From positions 1 to 64,000 of the forward strand of contig AKXM01000024.1 in assembly GCA_000277545.1 (NCBI GenBank): a DNA stretch of 64,000 bases, read 5' to 3'. Below, piece after piece: positions 40,613-52,143 of the stretch. Under the pieces are notes generated by a model, which worked only from the letters and a program-made list of their open reading frames with translations, did not search any database and was not told where the DNA came from. Source of the DNA: Enterobacter sp. Ag1 (GTDB taxonomy: Bacteria > Pseudomonadota > Gammaproteobacteria > Enterobacterales > Enterobacteriaceae). The translations under genes and the position numbers were made by a program. Position 1 is the stretch's first letter. Each line of letters opens with the position of its first letter.

Positions 40613-41422
40613 ATGCCTGAATTACCAGAGGTAGAAACCAGTCGTCGCGGTATTGAGCCGCACCTGGTGGGTGAAACCATCCTGTATGCCGTTGTGCGCA
40701 ATGCTCGGCTGCGCTGGCCGGTTTCTGATGAAATACATGCTCTGAGCGATAAGCCGGTGTTGAGCGTACAGCGGCGGGCGAAGTATTTGCTGCTGGAGCT
40801 ACCGGATGGCTGGATCATCATTCATCTGGGAATGTCCGGCAGCCTGAGGATCCTCGCGGAAGAACTTCCTGCGGAAAAGCACGATCATGTCGATCTGATC
40901 ATGAGTAACGGCAAAGTTCTGCGCTATACCGATCCCCGCCGCTTTGGCGCCTGGCTGTGGGGCAAAGAGCTGGAAGGGAGCAATGTATTGTCTCACCTTG
41001 GTCCGGAGCCTTTGAGCGACACATTCAGTGCAGAATACCTGCGCGAAAAATCGGCCAAAAAGAAAACGGCTATCAAGCCCTGGCTAATGGATAACAAACT
41101 GGTTGTTGGGGTGGGGAATATCTATGCCAGCGAATCCTTGTTCGCAGCGGGGATCCATCCCGACCGTAGCGCACAGTCGCTATCAAAAAAAGAGTCTGAA
41201 ACTCTGGTCGCAGCTATCAAAGCTGTATTGCAACGCTCAATAGAACAAGGTGGAACCACTTTAAAAGACTTCCTTCAGTCCGATGGCAAACCCGGCTATT
41301 TTGCTCAGGAGCTGCAGGTATATGGCCGGGAAGGAGAACCTTGCAGGGTATGCGGTACGCCGATTTCCGCCGCTAAGCACGCCCAGCGTAGCACTTACTA
41401 TTGTCGCCGCTGTCAGCGATAG
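40613..41422 (+). CDS. mutM: Formamidopyrimidine-DNA glycosylase MutM (Fpg)
   Basis: Bifunctional glycosylase/AP lyase removing 8-oxoguanine and formamidopyrimidines. After loss of Met1, Pro2 and Glu3 (MPELPEVE) form the catalytic N-terminus; a helix-two-turn-helix and a C-terminal zinc finger (CRVCGTPI...YYCRRCQ) follow. The 269-aa length equals E. coli. GGAGGAG precedes the ATG at 40613, whereas an upstream in-frame TTG would extend into the terminator. Its stop codon abuts that of convergent coaD with no spacer. Confidence 0.98.
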   Translation: MPELPEVETSRRGIEPHLVGETILYAVVRNARLRWPVSDEIHALSDKPVLSVQRRAKYLLLELPDGWIIIHLGMSGSLRILAEELPAEKHDHVDLIMSNGKVLRYTDPRRFGAWLWGKELEGSNVLSHLGPEPLSDTFSAEYLREKSAKKKTAIKPWLMDNKLVVGVGNIYASESLFAAGIHPDRSAQSLSKKESETLVAAIKAVLQRSIEQGGTTLKDFLQSDGKPGYFAQELQVYGREGEPCRVCGTPISAAKHAQRSTYYCRRCQR

Positions 41423-43188
<1,766 letters not shown>

Positions 43189-43482
43189 AGGACACGGCTG
43201 GCATTATGAATGTGCTGGGGATTCTATGTATTTAACCTGAGCTTTGCCATTACTTTTGCGGAAATTGGGCGAAAACCAGGTTGATGGCTTGTGTCAAAGG
43301 TATGTATTGCCAGGCAATGGTTGGATTGAGCAGTTGTGCAAAAGTCAAAAGTGAATGGTCTTTGAGTTTAAGGAAAATAAATTATTTTAATTCATATGTT
43401 TACCAATGAATTGTCTTGGCTTGCGTATCCTTCGGAATGGGAGCGATAAGTGGTACACTACACGTAAAAATGAACACGTTGT

Positions 43483-43521
43483 CAGTGAACAGGTAGCTGT
43501 GGAGCCTGGGGCGGTAGCGTG
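43483..43521 (+). promoter_or_regulatory. JUMPstart sequence with ops element
   Basis: A 39-bp JUMPstart element begins CAGTGAACAGGTAGCTG and ends in the ops core GGCGGTAGCGTG (43510-43521), 39 nt before waaQ. The ops element pauses RNA polymerase and recruits RfaH, which suppresses premature termination and couples transcription to translation of long surface-polysaccharide operons. The rest of the 372-nt waaA-waaQ gap is AT-rich; TACACT at 43454 is a possible -10 for the operon. Confidence 0.95.
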
Positions 43522-43560
43522 TTTTTTATTTTTCAGTATTGCTGATATTAAGAGCTGACG

Positions 43561-44628
43561 GTGAATACGACATTTAAAAGAATTTTAGTGATTAAAATGC
43601 GCTTTCACGGCGACATGTTGCTGACAACGCCTGTGATCAGTACCCTTAAGCGCAACTATCCTGAAGCAAAAATAGATGTCCTGCAGTATCAGGATACCCT
43701 TCCCATTCTTTCTGGAAATCCAGAAATAAATGCGCGCTACGGTATAAGCAACAAAGGCGTTAAAACAGGAAAGAAAATCAGTAATTTTCTTTCCTTGATT
43801 CGCCGCTTGCGGAGCAATCATTATGACCTGATTGTTAATCTGACCGATCAGCGGAGCGTGGCATGGATGGTTCGCTGCCTTGGGCCGGCAGTAAAAATTT
43901 CCCAGGATTACGCTCACCGGCAGTCTTCATTCTGGAAAAAAAGCTTCACTCACCTTGCCCCTGTCGTTGGTAAGCATGTCGTTGAAGCTAGCCTCTCAGT
44001 GCTCTCTCCTTTAGGAATTACGGATTTTTTTACAGAAACAACGCTGTACTACACTGAGGCCGATTGGCAAAAGATCCGTGAAGTGCTTGATGCTGAAAGC
44101 GTTGCTGACAAGTATGTTGTCATTCAGCCCACGGCCCGACAGCTCTTTAAGTGTTGGGACAACGATAAGTTTTCTCAGATCATTGATTACTTGCAGGATG
44201 AAGGATTCCCGGTTGTATTGACCTCTGGACCGGGTCGTGACGATCTCACCTGCGTTAATGAGATAGCTCAAGGATGCAAAATAATGCCCGTCGTGGCGCT
44301 TGCCGGCAAAACAACCTTCCCGGAGTTGGGCGCTTTAATCGATCATGCAGCATTGTTTATTGGGGTGGACTCAGCGCCTGGGCATATCGCTGCGGCGGTA
44401 AAAACGCCTGTCATTAGCCTGTTTGGTGCAACGGACCATGTTTACTGGCGTCCATGGACAGAGCAAATTACGCAATTCTGGGCAGGTAACTATCAATCTA
44501 TGCCGTCCCGTGCTCAACTCGACCGCAATAAAAAATATATGTCGGTGATCCCTGCTGAGGATGTGATTGCCGCCATTTCTAAAATGCTTCCTGCCGCTGC
44601 GGCGCTATCACCAAGAGACGAAGCATGA
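43561..44628 (+). CDS. waaQ: LPS core heptosyltransferase III WaaQ
   Basis: GT9 enzyme adding the branching third heptose to HepII of the inner core. The 355-aa protein has the N-terminal RILVIKMRFHGDMLLTTPVIS segment (abbreviated RILVIKMRFHGDM), the conserved QPTARQLFKCW block near residue 185 and GVDSAPGHIAAA near 270. The start is a GTG at 43561 with only weak AAGAG upstream, as is usual for this gene. First of six genes behind the ops element; its stop overlaps waaG. Confidence 0.95.
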   Translation: MNTTFKRILVIKMRFHGDMLLTTPVISTLKRNYPEAKIDVLQYQDTLPILSGNPEINARYGISNKGVKTGKKISNFLSLIRRLRSNHYDLIVNLTDQRSVAWMVRCLGPAVKISQDYAHRQSSFWKKSFTHLAPVVGKHVVEASLSVLSPLGITDFFTETTLYYTEADWQKIREVLDAESVADKYVVIQPTARQLFKCWDNDKFSQIIDYLQDEGFPVVLTSGPGRDDLTCVNEIAQGCKIMPVVALAGKTTFPELGALIDHAALFIGVDSAPGHIAAAVKTPVISLFGATDHVYWRPWTEQITQFWAGNYQSMPSRAQLDRNKKYMSVIPAEDVIAAISKMLPAAAALSPRDEA

Positions 44629-45752
44629 TGACAGTTGCTTTTTGTCTGTATAAATATTTTCCCTTTGGCGGCCTGCAGCGCGATTTTATGCGTATTGCCG
44701 GGGCTGTTGCATCGCGTGGGCATAACGTCCGGGTTTATGTGCAGTCCTGGCAGGGCGAGAAACCTGATGCCTTTGATATCGTCATCGTTCCTGTGCGGTC
44801 AAAAACGAACCACGGTCGTAATGCTGAATATTATCAATGGGTGAAGGCTCATATGAGTCAGCATCCGGTAGACCGCGTAGTGGGTTTTAATAAAATGCCG
44901 GGTCTCGATGTTTATTATGCAGCAGACGTTTGTTACGCCGAAAAAGTAGCACAAGAGAAAGGTTTCTTTTATCGCCTGACCGCCCGATATCGGCATTATT
45001 CACAGTTTGAAAAAGCCACATTCGAGCAAGGAAAATCAACCAAGTTGCTGATGCTGACTGATAAGCAAATTGCTGATTTTGAAAAACACTATGGTACGGA
45101 ATCTTCGCGTTTTCTGATCCTGCCTCCAGGTATTTACCCCGATCGTCGATTCGACAACCATCCGCAGGGTAGCCGGGAGCGTTACAGAGAAAAAAACGGC
45201 ATTGGTGTGAATGACTACCTCGTTTTGCAGGTAGGCTCCGATTTCACGCGTAAAGGCGTTGATCGCTCTATTGAAGCGTTGGCTGCTTTGCCTGAGGCCA
45301 TCCGTAGTCGAACCACTTTGTTTGTTGTCGGGCAGGATAAACCCGGGCGGTTTAAGACATTAGCGCAGAAACGTGGCGTAGAGAGCCGGGTTAGTTTCTT
45401 CTCCGGAAGAGATGACGTCTCTGAACTGATGATGGCTGCGGATGTTTTGATTCATCCTGCCTATCAGGAAGCTGCCGGTATTGTCTTGCTTGAGGCGATA
45501 GCTGCCGGATTGCCAATCCTTGTGACGGAAGTTTGCGGCTATGCACATTATATTGCAGACGCTGAGTGTGGGGTTGTTATCAAAGAACCGTTTAGCCAGG
45601 CATCGCTTAATGCGGCTTTATCTGACGTTCTGGGTAATGCAGAGCAGCGCCTGAGCTGGGCGAGTCACGCTCGTCATTATGCCTCAACCCAGGATATTTA
45701 TAGCCTGGCCGAAAAGGCAGCAGATATCATAGTGGGAGAGCCGCGTGGTTGA
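44625..45752 (+). CDS. waaG: LPS core glucosyltransferase I WaaG
   Basis: GT4 family retaining enzyme that adds the first outer-core glucose to HepII using UDP-glucose. The 375-aa protein begins [20 protein letters not shown], with the nucleotide-binding E-x7-E motif in [14 protein letters not shown] near residue 282. E. coli WaaG is 374 aa; the extra residue is a tandem ATG, so the second (44628) may be used. It overlaps waaQ (ATGATGA) and waaP. Confidence 0.96.
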   Translation: MMTVAFCLYKYFPFGGLQRDFMRIAGAVASRGHNVRVYVQSWQGEKPDAFDIVIVPVRSKTNHGRNAEYYQWVKAHMSQHPVDRVVGFNKMPGLDVYYAADVCYAEKVAQEKGFFYRLTARYRHYSQFEKATFEQGKSTKLLMLTDKQIADFEKHYGTESSRFLILPPGIYPDRRFDNHPQGSRERYREKNGIGVNDYLVLQVGSDFTRKGVDRSIEALAALPEAIRSRTTLFVVGQDKPGRFKTLAQKRGVESRVSFFSGRDDVSELMMAADVLIHPAYQEAAGIVLLEAIAAGLPILVTEVCGYAHYIADAECGVVIKEPFSQASLNAALSDVLGNAEQRLSWASHARHYASTQDIYSLAEKAADIIVGEPRG

Positions 45753-46542
45753 GTTAAAAGAACCTTTTACCTCTCTTTGGAAAGGAAAGGACGTTTTTGC
45801 TGAAGTCAGAAAACTTCAGGGGGAAATTTTCCGCGAACTGGAAACACGCCGCACGCTACGTTTCGAGGCCGCAGGAAAAAGCTATTTCTTAAAATGGCAC
45901 CAGGGAACGTCTATCAAAGAAGTGATAAAAAATCTTATTTCGCTGCGAATGCCGGTTTTAGGGGCCGATCGCGAGTGGAAGGCGATTCACCGGCTGAAAA
46001 CTCTGGATGTCGACACGATGCAGGGCGTTGGTTTTGGTGAAAAGGGGTTAAACCCAATCAACAAAACGTCGTTCATCATTACTGAAGATTTAACGCCTAC
46101 GATCAGTCTCGAAGATTACTGTGCTGATTGGGCGACGAATCCACCTGACGTAAAAATCAAGCGGATGCTGATTGAGCGTGTAGCCACAATGGTACGTAAA
46201 ATGCACGGTGGTGGCGTAAATCATCGGGATTGTTATATTTGCCATTTCTTATTGCATCTCCCCTTTTCTGGTCGGGAAAGCGAACTGAAGGTTTCGGTGA
46301 TTGACCTGCATCGTGCGCAGATTCGAACAAAAGTTCCTCGACGCTGGCGGGACAAAGATCTCATTGGACTCTATTTTTCATCGATGAACATTGGGCTGAC
46401 ACAGCGTGATATTTGGCGCTTTATGGTGACGTATTCTAATCAGCCACTTAGAGGTGTGCTAGAAACGGAACATGCATTGCTGGCTAAAGCAGAAGATAAA
46501 GCGGAAAAAATCAAAGAACGAACGATTAGAAAATCGTTGTAG
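45745..46542 (+). CDS. waaP: LPS core heptose(I) kinase WaaP
   Basis: Cytoplasmic kinase that phosphorylates O-4 of HepI in the inner core; the phosphate cross-links LPS through divalent cations and is needed for outer-membrane integrity. The 265-aa kinase-fold protein has the catalytic Asp at D162 in NHRDCYICH and the metal-binding VIDLHRAQ motif. It starts at a GTG that overlaps the end of waaG by eight bases. No waaY (HepII kinase) is present, so this seems to be the operon's only heptose kinase. Confidence 0.96.
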   Translation: MVELKEPFTSLWKGKDVFAEVRKLQGEIFRELETRRTLRFEAAGKSYFLKWHQGTSIKEVIKNLISLRMPVLGADREWKAIHRLKTLDVDTMQGVGFGEKGLNPINKTSFIITEDLTPTISLEDYCADWATNPPDVKIKRMLIERVATMVRKMHGGGVNHRDCYICHFLLHLPFSGRESELKVSVIDLHRAQIRTKVPRRWRDKDLIGLYFSSMNIGLTQRDIWRFMVTYSNQPLRGVLETEHALLAKAEDKAEKIKERTIRKSL

Positions 46543-46607
46543 TAGCCTGTAAGGGGCGTCATTGCCGGTTACAGTCGTCTATTCATCTTAGTCGGATAAG
46601 AATCAAC

Positions 46608-47618
46608 ATGTCTCAATTCAGTGATGAAGATATCATCCTCTCTGTTTTCGATTTTAACTACCAGGAAAAGAAAGCTGCCAATGTTCTCAATATAGCATTT
46701 GGTATTGATAAGAATTTCCTTTTCGGCTGTGGTGTTGCTATCTCCTCAGTCTTGTTGAGTAATGCATCTGCATCTTTTGAGTTTCATGTGTTCACTGATT
46801 CATTCAGTGAAGCCGATAAGGCTCGATTCGAAGCATTAGCTAAACAATATAAAACACATATTAATATCTATGTCATTAACTGTGAGAAGCTAAAATCATT
46901 ACCGAGTACAAAAAACTGGAGTTACGCGACATACTTCCGTTTTATTATTGCAGATTATCTCTATCACAGAGTTGATAAACTTCTTTATCTGGATGCGGAT
47001 ATCGCCTGCAAAGGAAGTATTCAGCCGTTAGTTGATTATGTTTTTGCAGAGAACGAAATTGCCGCTGTGGTTGTGGAAAGGGACATTGAGTGGTGGTCGA
47101 ACCGGGCTGCAACACTTTCAACACCGGAGTTAGTGTCTGGTTACTTCAATGCGGGTTTTTTGCTTATAAACATCAATGAATGGAATATCAACAATATTTC
47201 TTATAAAGCAATCGAGATGCTGCGGGATCCTCAGTGGGTAGAAAAAATCACTCACCTTGACCAGGATGTGCTGAATGTCTTGTTGGTAGGGAAAGTTAAA
47301 TTCATTGAAGGGAAATATAACACTCGTTTCAGTATTAATTATGAGCTCAAAGACAACGTAGTGAATCCTGTCAATGATGAAACTGTTTTTATTCATTATG
47401 TCGGTCCGACAAAACCGTGGCATGACTGGGGCACTTATCCCGTCTCTCAGAGCTTCTTAACGGCGAAAGAGGCCTCACCCTGGCGTAATGTCGAACTTCT
47501 AAAGCCAATTAATAGTCACCAATATCGATACTCTGCAAAACATAAGTTCAATCAAAAGCTTTATCTGCAGGGGCTGTCGAACTACTTTAACTATTATGTG
47601 GCTAAATTTAAAGAATAG
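46608..47618 (+). CDS. waaI: LPS outer-core glycosyltransferase, GT8 family (WaaI/WaaO-like)
   Basis: GT8 retaining hexosyltransferase that extends the outer core after WaaG; in Salmonella WaaI adds galactose and in several E. coli core types WaaO adds glucose. The 336-aa protein has the DXD metal/UDP-sugar site D129-D131 in YLDADIACKGS, LDQDVLN, and HYVGPTKPWHDW. Donor (galactose or glucose) cannot be settled from sequence. Lower G+C than flanking housekeeping genes, typical for this locus. Starts 65 nt after waaP. Confidence 0.88.
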   Translation: MSQFSDEDIILSVFDFNYQEKKAANVLNIAFGIDKNFLFGCGVAISSVLLSNASASFEFHVFTDSFSEADKARFEALAKQYKTHINIYVINCEKLKSLPSTKNWSYATYFRFIIADYLYHRVDKLLYLDADIACKGSIQPLVDYVFAENEIAAVVVERDIEWWSNRAATLSTPELVSGYFNAGFLLININEWNINNISYKAIEMLRDPQWVEKITHLDQDVLNVLLVGKVKFIEGKYNTRFSINYELKDNVVNPVNDETVFIHYVGPTKPWHDWGTYPVSQSFLTAKEASPWRNVELLKPINSHQYRYSAKHKFNQKLYLQGLSNYFNYYVAKFKE

Positions 47619-47702
47619 TTGTGCTCGCGACAGTATTGCTGGCATGGAATGTTATGAAAATAACCATGCTACACGACTAATGGTGATGAAAGGTAATTGA
47701 CA

Positions 47703-48722
47703 TTGAACTTTAAACAAATCACACAATTTAACGATATCATTGTTCTGGATCGGCGCCTTGTAAAGTGTGATGATCGGGAAACATTCAATATTTCATGGGG
47801 TATCGATAAAAATTATCAGATAGGTGCCGCGATATCGATTGCTTCCATTCTTGAGAATAATAAAAAGAGTGATATTGATTTTACCTTTCATATTATCGCT
47901 GATTACTTAGATAATGAGTATGTTGAGCTTTTAACACAGTTAGCCGAGCAATATAAGACGGTTATAAAAATCTATCACATTGATTCTGCGCCGCTAAGGT
48001 CTTTGCCGAAAACAAACATTTGGCCAGTATCAATATACTATCGCTTGCTTTCTTTTGATTATTTCTCTGAGCGTCTTGATACTCTTTTATATCTGGATGC
48101 CGATGTTATATGTAAAGGCTCATTGCAATCTTTAGCTTCTTTAGAATTTAATGAAGAGTACGGCGCGGTGGTTATTGATGTTGACACCATGCAAAAGAAA
48201 AGTGCTGTGCGTCTACAAAATCCAGAATTTGAAGGGAATTACTTCAATTCTGGGGTAATGTACATAAACTTAAATCAATGGCTAAAATCAAGCTTAACGG
48301 AAAGGTTTTTCAACTTACTTTCAGATGAGAGTGTGGTTGGAAAATTAAAGTATCCGGACCAGGATATTCTTAATATTATATTCCTTCATCACGCAAGAAT
48401 ATTGCCCCGGGAATACAATACCATCTACTCTCTAAAATCTGAGTTTGAGAATAAAAACAGTAAATATTACAGTGAGTTCATTAAGGAAAGCACGGTGTTT
48501 ATACATTATACGGGCGTGACAAAACCCTGGCATGACTGGGCTAATTATCCGTCAGCACAGTTTTTCCGTAATGTTTATGATGTTTCCCCGTGGCGGAATA
48601 TACCTTATCAAAGTGCAGTGAAAAAGCATGAGTATAGAGAGAAATATAAACATTTGCTTTATCAAGGGAAAGTTTTTGGTGGCCTCTGCGCTGCGATTAA
48701 ATATAATTTAATGCAGGGTTGA
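47703..48722 (+). CDS. waaJ: LPS outer-core glycosyltransferase, GT8 family (WaaJ/WaaR-like)
   Basis: Second GT8 enzyme, resembling WaaJ, which adds the next outer-core hexose. The 339-aa protein has a DXD site at D132-D134 (YLDADVICKGS), PDQDILN and HYTGVTKPWHDW, clearly a paralogue of the preceding gene. No ATG is available at the N-terminus; the likely starts are TTG at 47703 (AGG nine bases upstream) or TTG at 47697, which would add two residues. Very AT-rich. Seven bases separate it from waaK. Confidence 0.86.
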   Translation: MNFKQITQFNDIIVLDRRLVKCDDRETFNISWGIDKNYQIGAAISIASILENNKKSDIDFTFHIIADYLDNEYVELLTQLAEQYKTVIKIYHIDSAPLRSLPKTNIWPVSIYYRLLSFDYFSERLDTLLYLDADVICKGSLQSLASLEFNEEYGAVVIDVDTMQKKSAVRLQNPEFEGNYFNSGVMYINLNQWLKSSLTERFFNLLSDESVVGKLKYPDQDILNIIFLHHARILPREYNTIYSLKSEFENKNSKYYSEFIKESTVFIHYTGVTKPWHDWANYPSAQFFRNVYDVSPWRNIPYQSAVKKHEYREKYKHLLYQGKVFGGLCAAIKYNLMQG

Positions 48723-48729
48723 AAATTAT

Positions 48730-49872
48730 ATGACTGATAAAATTATATTTACTGTCACACCTATATTTTCTATTCCTCCGCGCGGTGCCGCTGCAGTTGA
48801 AACGTGGATGTACCAGGTCGCACAGAGAACGTCTATTCCCAATCGCTTGGTATGCATTAAAAATGAAGGGTATACAGATTTTACCCCTGTAAACGATAAC
48901 TGTAGTATCCATCGCATTGGATTCAGCCGCATTTATAAGCGCATCTTCCAGAAGTGGACTCGCCTTGATCCACTGCCGTATTCGCAGCGAATACTGAATA
49001 TTGCGAAAGATTTTCATATTACGGATGACAGCATTGTCGTTGTGCATAACAGCATGAAGCTTTATCGGCAAATCAGACAACGTGCTCCTCAGCAGAAAAT
49101 CGTCATCCATATGCATAATGCGTTCGAACCCAAAGGGTTGGACCAGGATGTAAAAATGATTGTGCCGAGCAATTTCTTAAGAGATTTTTATCAGAATCTT
49201 TTGCCGAAAGCCGATATTAAAGTGGTTGCTAATGGCATCGATTTGGATGTTTATCAATCTGCTTATACACCTGTTTCTAAAGCAGATCTGGGCATTTCTG
49301 AGAATGATAAAGTCCTCTTCTATGCGGGGCGTATTGTTCCGGATAAGGGGATTTTATTGCTCATGCAGGCGTTTGAAAAGTTGGCCAGAGAACATGACGA
49401 TATGAAACTCGTAGTGGTTGGCGATCACCTGGAGGTGAACAAAGCGGATAATGGCGCTTATCAGCGTGAGGTCAGAGAGATTGCCGAGCGTTTGCAGGGG
49501 CGATGTATTATGTTAGGAAGCATAGCGCCGGAAAACATGCACCGTTACTATCCTCTGGCTGACCTGGTTGTCATTCCTTCTCAGTTTCAGGAACCATTTT
49601 GCATGGTGGCTATTGAGGCAATGGGGGCAGGCAAGCCGGTATTGGTCAGCACCCGTGGCGGCATGGTTGAATTCGTCAGGGAAAAAGAGACAGGTTTTCA
49701 TCTGCGAGAGCCCATGACTGCAGACTCTATTGCTCAAGATATTATGAGCACACTGCAAAGTCCGGATATAAATGACATGGCAAAATGTGGGCAACGCTTT
49801 GTTTATAATCATTTTAGTTGGGCCGGAGTGACTCAGAGATTTGAAGACGTGATTAATAATTGGTTTCACTAA
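48730..49872 (+). CDS. waaK: LPS core N-acetylglucosaminyltransferase WaaK-like (GT4)
   Basis: Resembles Salmonella WaaK, which adds the terminal alpha-1,2-GlcNAc of the outer core, the residue needed for O-antigen ligation. The 380-aa GT4 protein begins MTDKIIFTVTPIFSIPPRGA and has conserved ETWMYQVA, FYAGRIVPDKGILLLMQAFE (abbreviated AGRIVPDKG) and the E-x7-E motif EPFCMVAIEAMGAG. Last gene of the waaQ operon, followed by a terminator shared with convergent waaL. Sugar specificity is inferred from resemblance. Confidence 0.88.
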   Translation: MTDKIIFTVTPIFSIPPRGAAAVETWMYQVAQRTSIPNRLVCIKNEGYTDFTPVNDNCSIHRIGFSRIYKRIFQKWTRLDPLPYSQRILNIAKDFHITDDSIVVVHNSMKLYRQIRQRAPQQKIVIHMHNAFEPKGLDQDVKMIVPSNFLRDFYQNLLPKADIKVVANGIDLDVYQSAYTPVSKADLGISENDKVLFYAGRIVPDKGILLLMQAFEKLAREHDDMKLVVVGDHLEVNKADNGAYQREVREIAERLQGRCIMLGSIAPENMHRYYPLADLVVIPSQFQEPFCMVAIEAMGAGKPVLVSTRGGMVEFVREKETGFHLREPMTADSIAQDIMSTLQSPDINDMAKCGQRFVYNHFSWAGVTQRFEDVINNWFH

Positions 49873-49910
49873 CTAAAATTTCTCTTACATACTTGCTTTA
49901 GTTTAAGCAT

Positions 49911-49939
49911 AAAAGAGGCTACGTGATGTAGCCTTTTTT
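49911..49939. terminator. Bidirectional terminator between waaK and waaL
   Basis: AAAAGAGGCTAC-GTGAT-GTAGCCTTTTTT lies between the converging waaK and waaL stops, with an A-run on one side and a T-run on the other, so it can close both operons. Confidence 0.9.
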
Positions 49940-49943
49940 ATTG

Positions 49944-51152
49944 TTATTTTTTATTCAGTGCTATCAATAACCCAACCAATACGCCAAGCAGGTCTAGCTG
50001 TATTTGTTCAACATTTCCTCGAATGAGGAAATAGCCGATAAATGATAACAAGATTATCATGTGTGCATTTACCGGGAAGGACGAGCTTTTCTCGAAGGCG
50101 TTGGAAGTACATTCTTTAATTATCGCTGCATAGGTGAGTAGCAGGCCTGCGAATCCGAGTAACCCGGTGCCAAACCAGACAAACAATGCCAGGTTGTGTG
50201 GCCCGGGAGACTCTCTAAAGGTCCAGTTGGGATAATCAACCACACGTTTGTTGTAGACATCTTTATAGGCTGTATTTCCAAAGCCGTATCCCAGCAAAGG
50301 ATTTTCCATAATAAGATTCATCGCGCTACCTTGCACACCATTTGAATAACGATTGGAGCTGTCTGTCTGCTGAAGCTTAGTCATTAAAGTTGTTGGTATT
50401 TTTTCTTGCGTCAAAATTGCGCCGACTGTCAAGGTAGAAATTAAAATCCCGGCAATCAATAATTTCCATTTCCGGTTTAACACAACCCACAGTAAGCCAA
50501 CAGTTATTACAGAAAGCCAAGCGCCACGGGATAGTGTGCCTAAAATGAGAAACAGATAGACCGCGCTTAGCAGAACAAAGGCAACCTTATACTTAACAGA
50601 TTTTATTAACCACATGCTCAATAAGGCAGGGAAAAGGAATACCAACGAGTCGGATATACCACGATGTCTGAAATCGATAAATGGCATGACACCCTGTGTG
50701 TACTCTTGGTAGTAAAGCACGATCTCTGATATGCAACGTAGACTCAGCGCTGTAATAAATGAAAAGAAAATTATTTTTGAAATTAACTCTTTGCTTTCAT
50801 TTCTCAGCAGTACGGGAATGGAAATTGTACATAAAAGAGTGTTTTCCAGAACAGACTTGCTGATTTCCTTCAGGGTTGCTTTGAAATCAGGTGTCTGAAA
50901 CAGCGAAAGAAACACGGCGAAAGTCAAAACAGCTATGCTAAAAAATAGAAAATTTTTGAATTCTGGCAGAAATTGTCTAGGCTGCTTACACAGATATACA
51001 AGAGTTGTGAGCGTCATCAATATAACAATGAGGTGTTTATAACGCGTTATGCCACCTAAAAAATAAGTGGCAATAAATAAGAATACAAGCGTTCTATTCC
51101 AGTATAAGGTCCAGTTTTTTTTCTCATTAGAAAAAAATAATGTGAGGGCCAT
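49944..51152 (-). CDS. waaL: O-antigen ligase WaaL
   Basis: Inner-membrane enzyme that transfers undecaprenyl-linked O-antigen onto lipid A-core at the periplasmic face. The 402-aa protein has about ten to twelve hydrophobic helices, a large periplasmic loop with RHRGISDS earlier and SSNRYSNG, and the conserved histidine of GPHNLALFVWFGTG (Wzy_C domain). Low sequence conservation is normal for WaaL; identification rests on topology, this motif and its place after waaC. Presence implies a capacity to cap LPS with O-antigen. Confidence 0.92.
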   Translation of the reverse strand: MALTLFFSNEKKNWTLYWNRTLVFLFIATYFLGGITRYKHLIVILMTLTTLVYLCKQPRQFLPEFKNFLFFSIAVLTFAVFLSLFQTPDFKATLKEISKSVLENTLLCTISIPVLLRNESKELISKIIFFSFITALSLRCISEIVLYYQEYTQGVMPFIDFRHRGISDSLVFLFPALLSMWLIKSVKYKVAFVLLSAVYLFLILGTLSRGAWLSVITVGLLWVVLNRKWKLLIAGILISTLTVGAILTQEKIPTTLMTKLQQTDSSNRYSNGVQGSAMNLIMENPLLGYGFGNTAYKDVYNKRVVDYPNWTFRESPGPHNLALFVWFGTGLLGFAGLLLTYAAIIKECTSNAFEKSSSFPVNAHMIILLSFIGYFLIRGNVEQIQLDLLGVLVGLLIALNKK

Positions 51153-51180
51153 CTCTTCTCCGATATCGAAATTCGCGTAC

Positions 51181-52143
51181 TTACAGGCTTGTCGTAAGTT
51201 GATTCAAGACTGTAAAGGCAGTCAAATTTTCAAGTCTGTTACCCGGTGCGCGGCACACGACCTGATTTTTTCCATACCCGCCAATGAGGCCCGGATCTGT
51301 AGGTCCGTAAAGCGTCACATTCGGTCGGTCCAATGCTGCCGTAAGATGGCTTAATCCTGTATCAACAGAAACCACAAATTTGGCATTCGCCAGAACTTTG
51401 GCGACTTCTTCAAGCGTTAATTTTGGCAGAACATCCACAAAGCTAAATCCTGCCGCCAGTCGTTTGGCTCGTTCTTCTTCGTGCGGTGCCCCCCAAGGGA
51501 GTTTTATCCGCAGTCCGGTTGCCTTCAATAGCTCAATCAGCTCCCGCCAATTTTCTTCTGGCCAGTGTTTATCATCTCGAGTTGTTGCGTGTAAAAATAC
51601 CGCATACTTTTCCGCACTTTCTTTCGGATTAGTAAGAAAATGCCCTGAAATCGCATAATCACCCTGAGATTGCGGTTTTGCGTAACCCAAACTTTTGGCG
51701 AAAAGTTCACGAGTACGTTCCACGGCGTGCTGCTGCCTGGCCACATTATGGCGTTTGTTATAAAACAGGCTTGCCAGAGGTTCACGGGCGCTGTTCCAGT
51801 CCATGCCATGCTTGATGCCATGTGCTTTTCGAGTCACCAACGCTGCGCTTTTTACCAGGCCCTGAGCATCAATGACGCAGTCGTACTTTCTTGCTTCAAG
51901 CTGATAATAAAAAGCTTTTCGTTCCGCGCGGGTTTCAGCGGTGAACCAGCTTTTACGCCAGCGACGGATCGCGACGGGAATCACTTTATCCACGGCGGGG
52001 TGCCAGCCTGGTATCTGTGCGAAACCTTCTTCTACCACCCAATCGAACGAAATTCCCGGCATTGCCAGCATCGCGTCTGTAAGCGCAGGAAGAGAGTGGA
52101 GAACATCGCCCATCGAAGACGTTTTAACAAGAAGGACGCGCAT
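51181..52143 (-). CDS. waaC: LPS heptosyltransferase I WaaC
   Basis: GT9 enzyme transferring the first heptose from ADP-L-glycero-beta-D-manno-heptose to Kdo. The 320-aa protein has MRVLLVKTSSMGDVLHSLP at its N-terminus, conserved HATTRDDKHWPEENW near residue 185 and SVDTGLSHLTAALDRP near 260. The ATG overlaps the waaF stop by one base (TAATG). Part of hldD-waaF-waaC-waaL. Confidence 0.97.
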   Translation of the reverse strand: MRVLLVKTSSMGDVLHSLPALTDAMLAMPGISFDWVVEEGFAQIPGWHPAVDKVIPVAIRRWRKSWFTAETRAERKAFYYQLEARKYDCVIDAQGLVKSAALVTRKAHGIKHGMDWNSAREPLASLFYNKRHNVARQQHAVERTRELFAKSLGYAKPQSQGDYAISGHFLTNPKESAEKYAVFLHATTRDDKHWPEENWRELIELLKATGLRIKLPWGAPHEEERAKRLAAGFSFVDVLPKLTLEEVAKVLANAKFVVSVDTGLSHLTAALDRPNVTLYGPTDPGLIGGYGKNQVVCRAPGNRLENLTAFTVLNQLTTSL

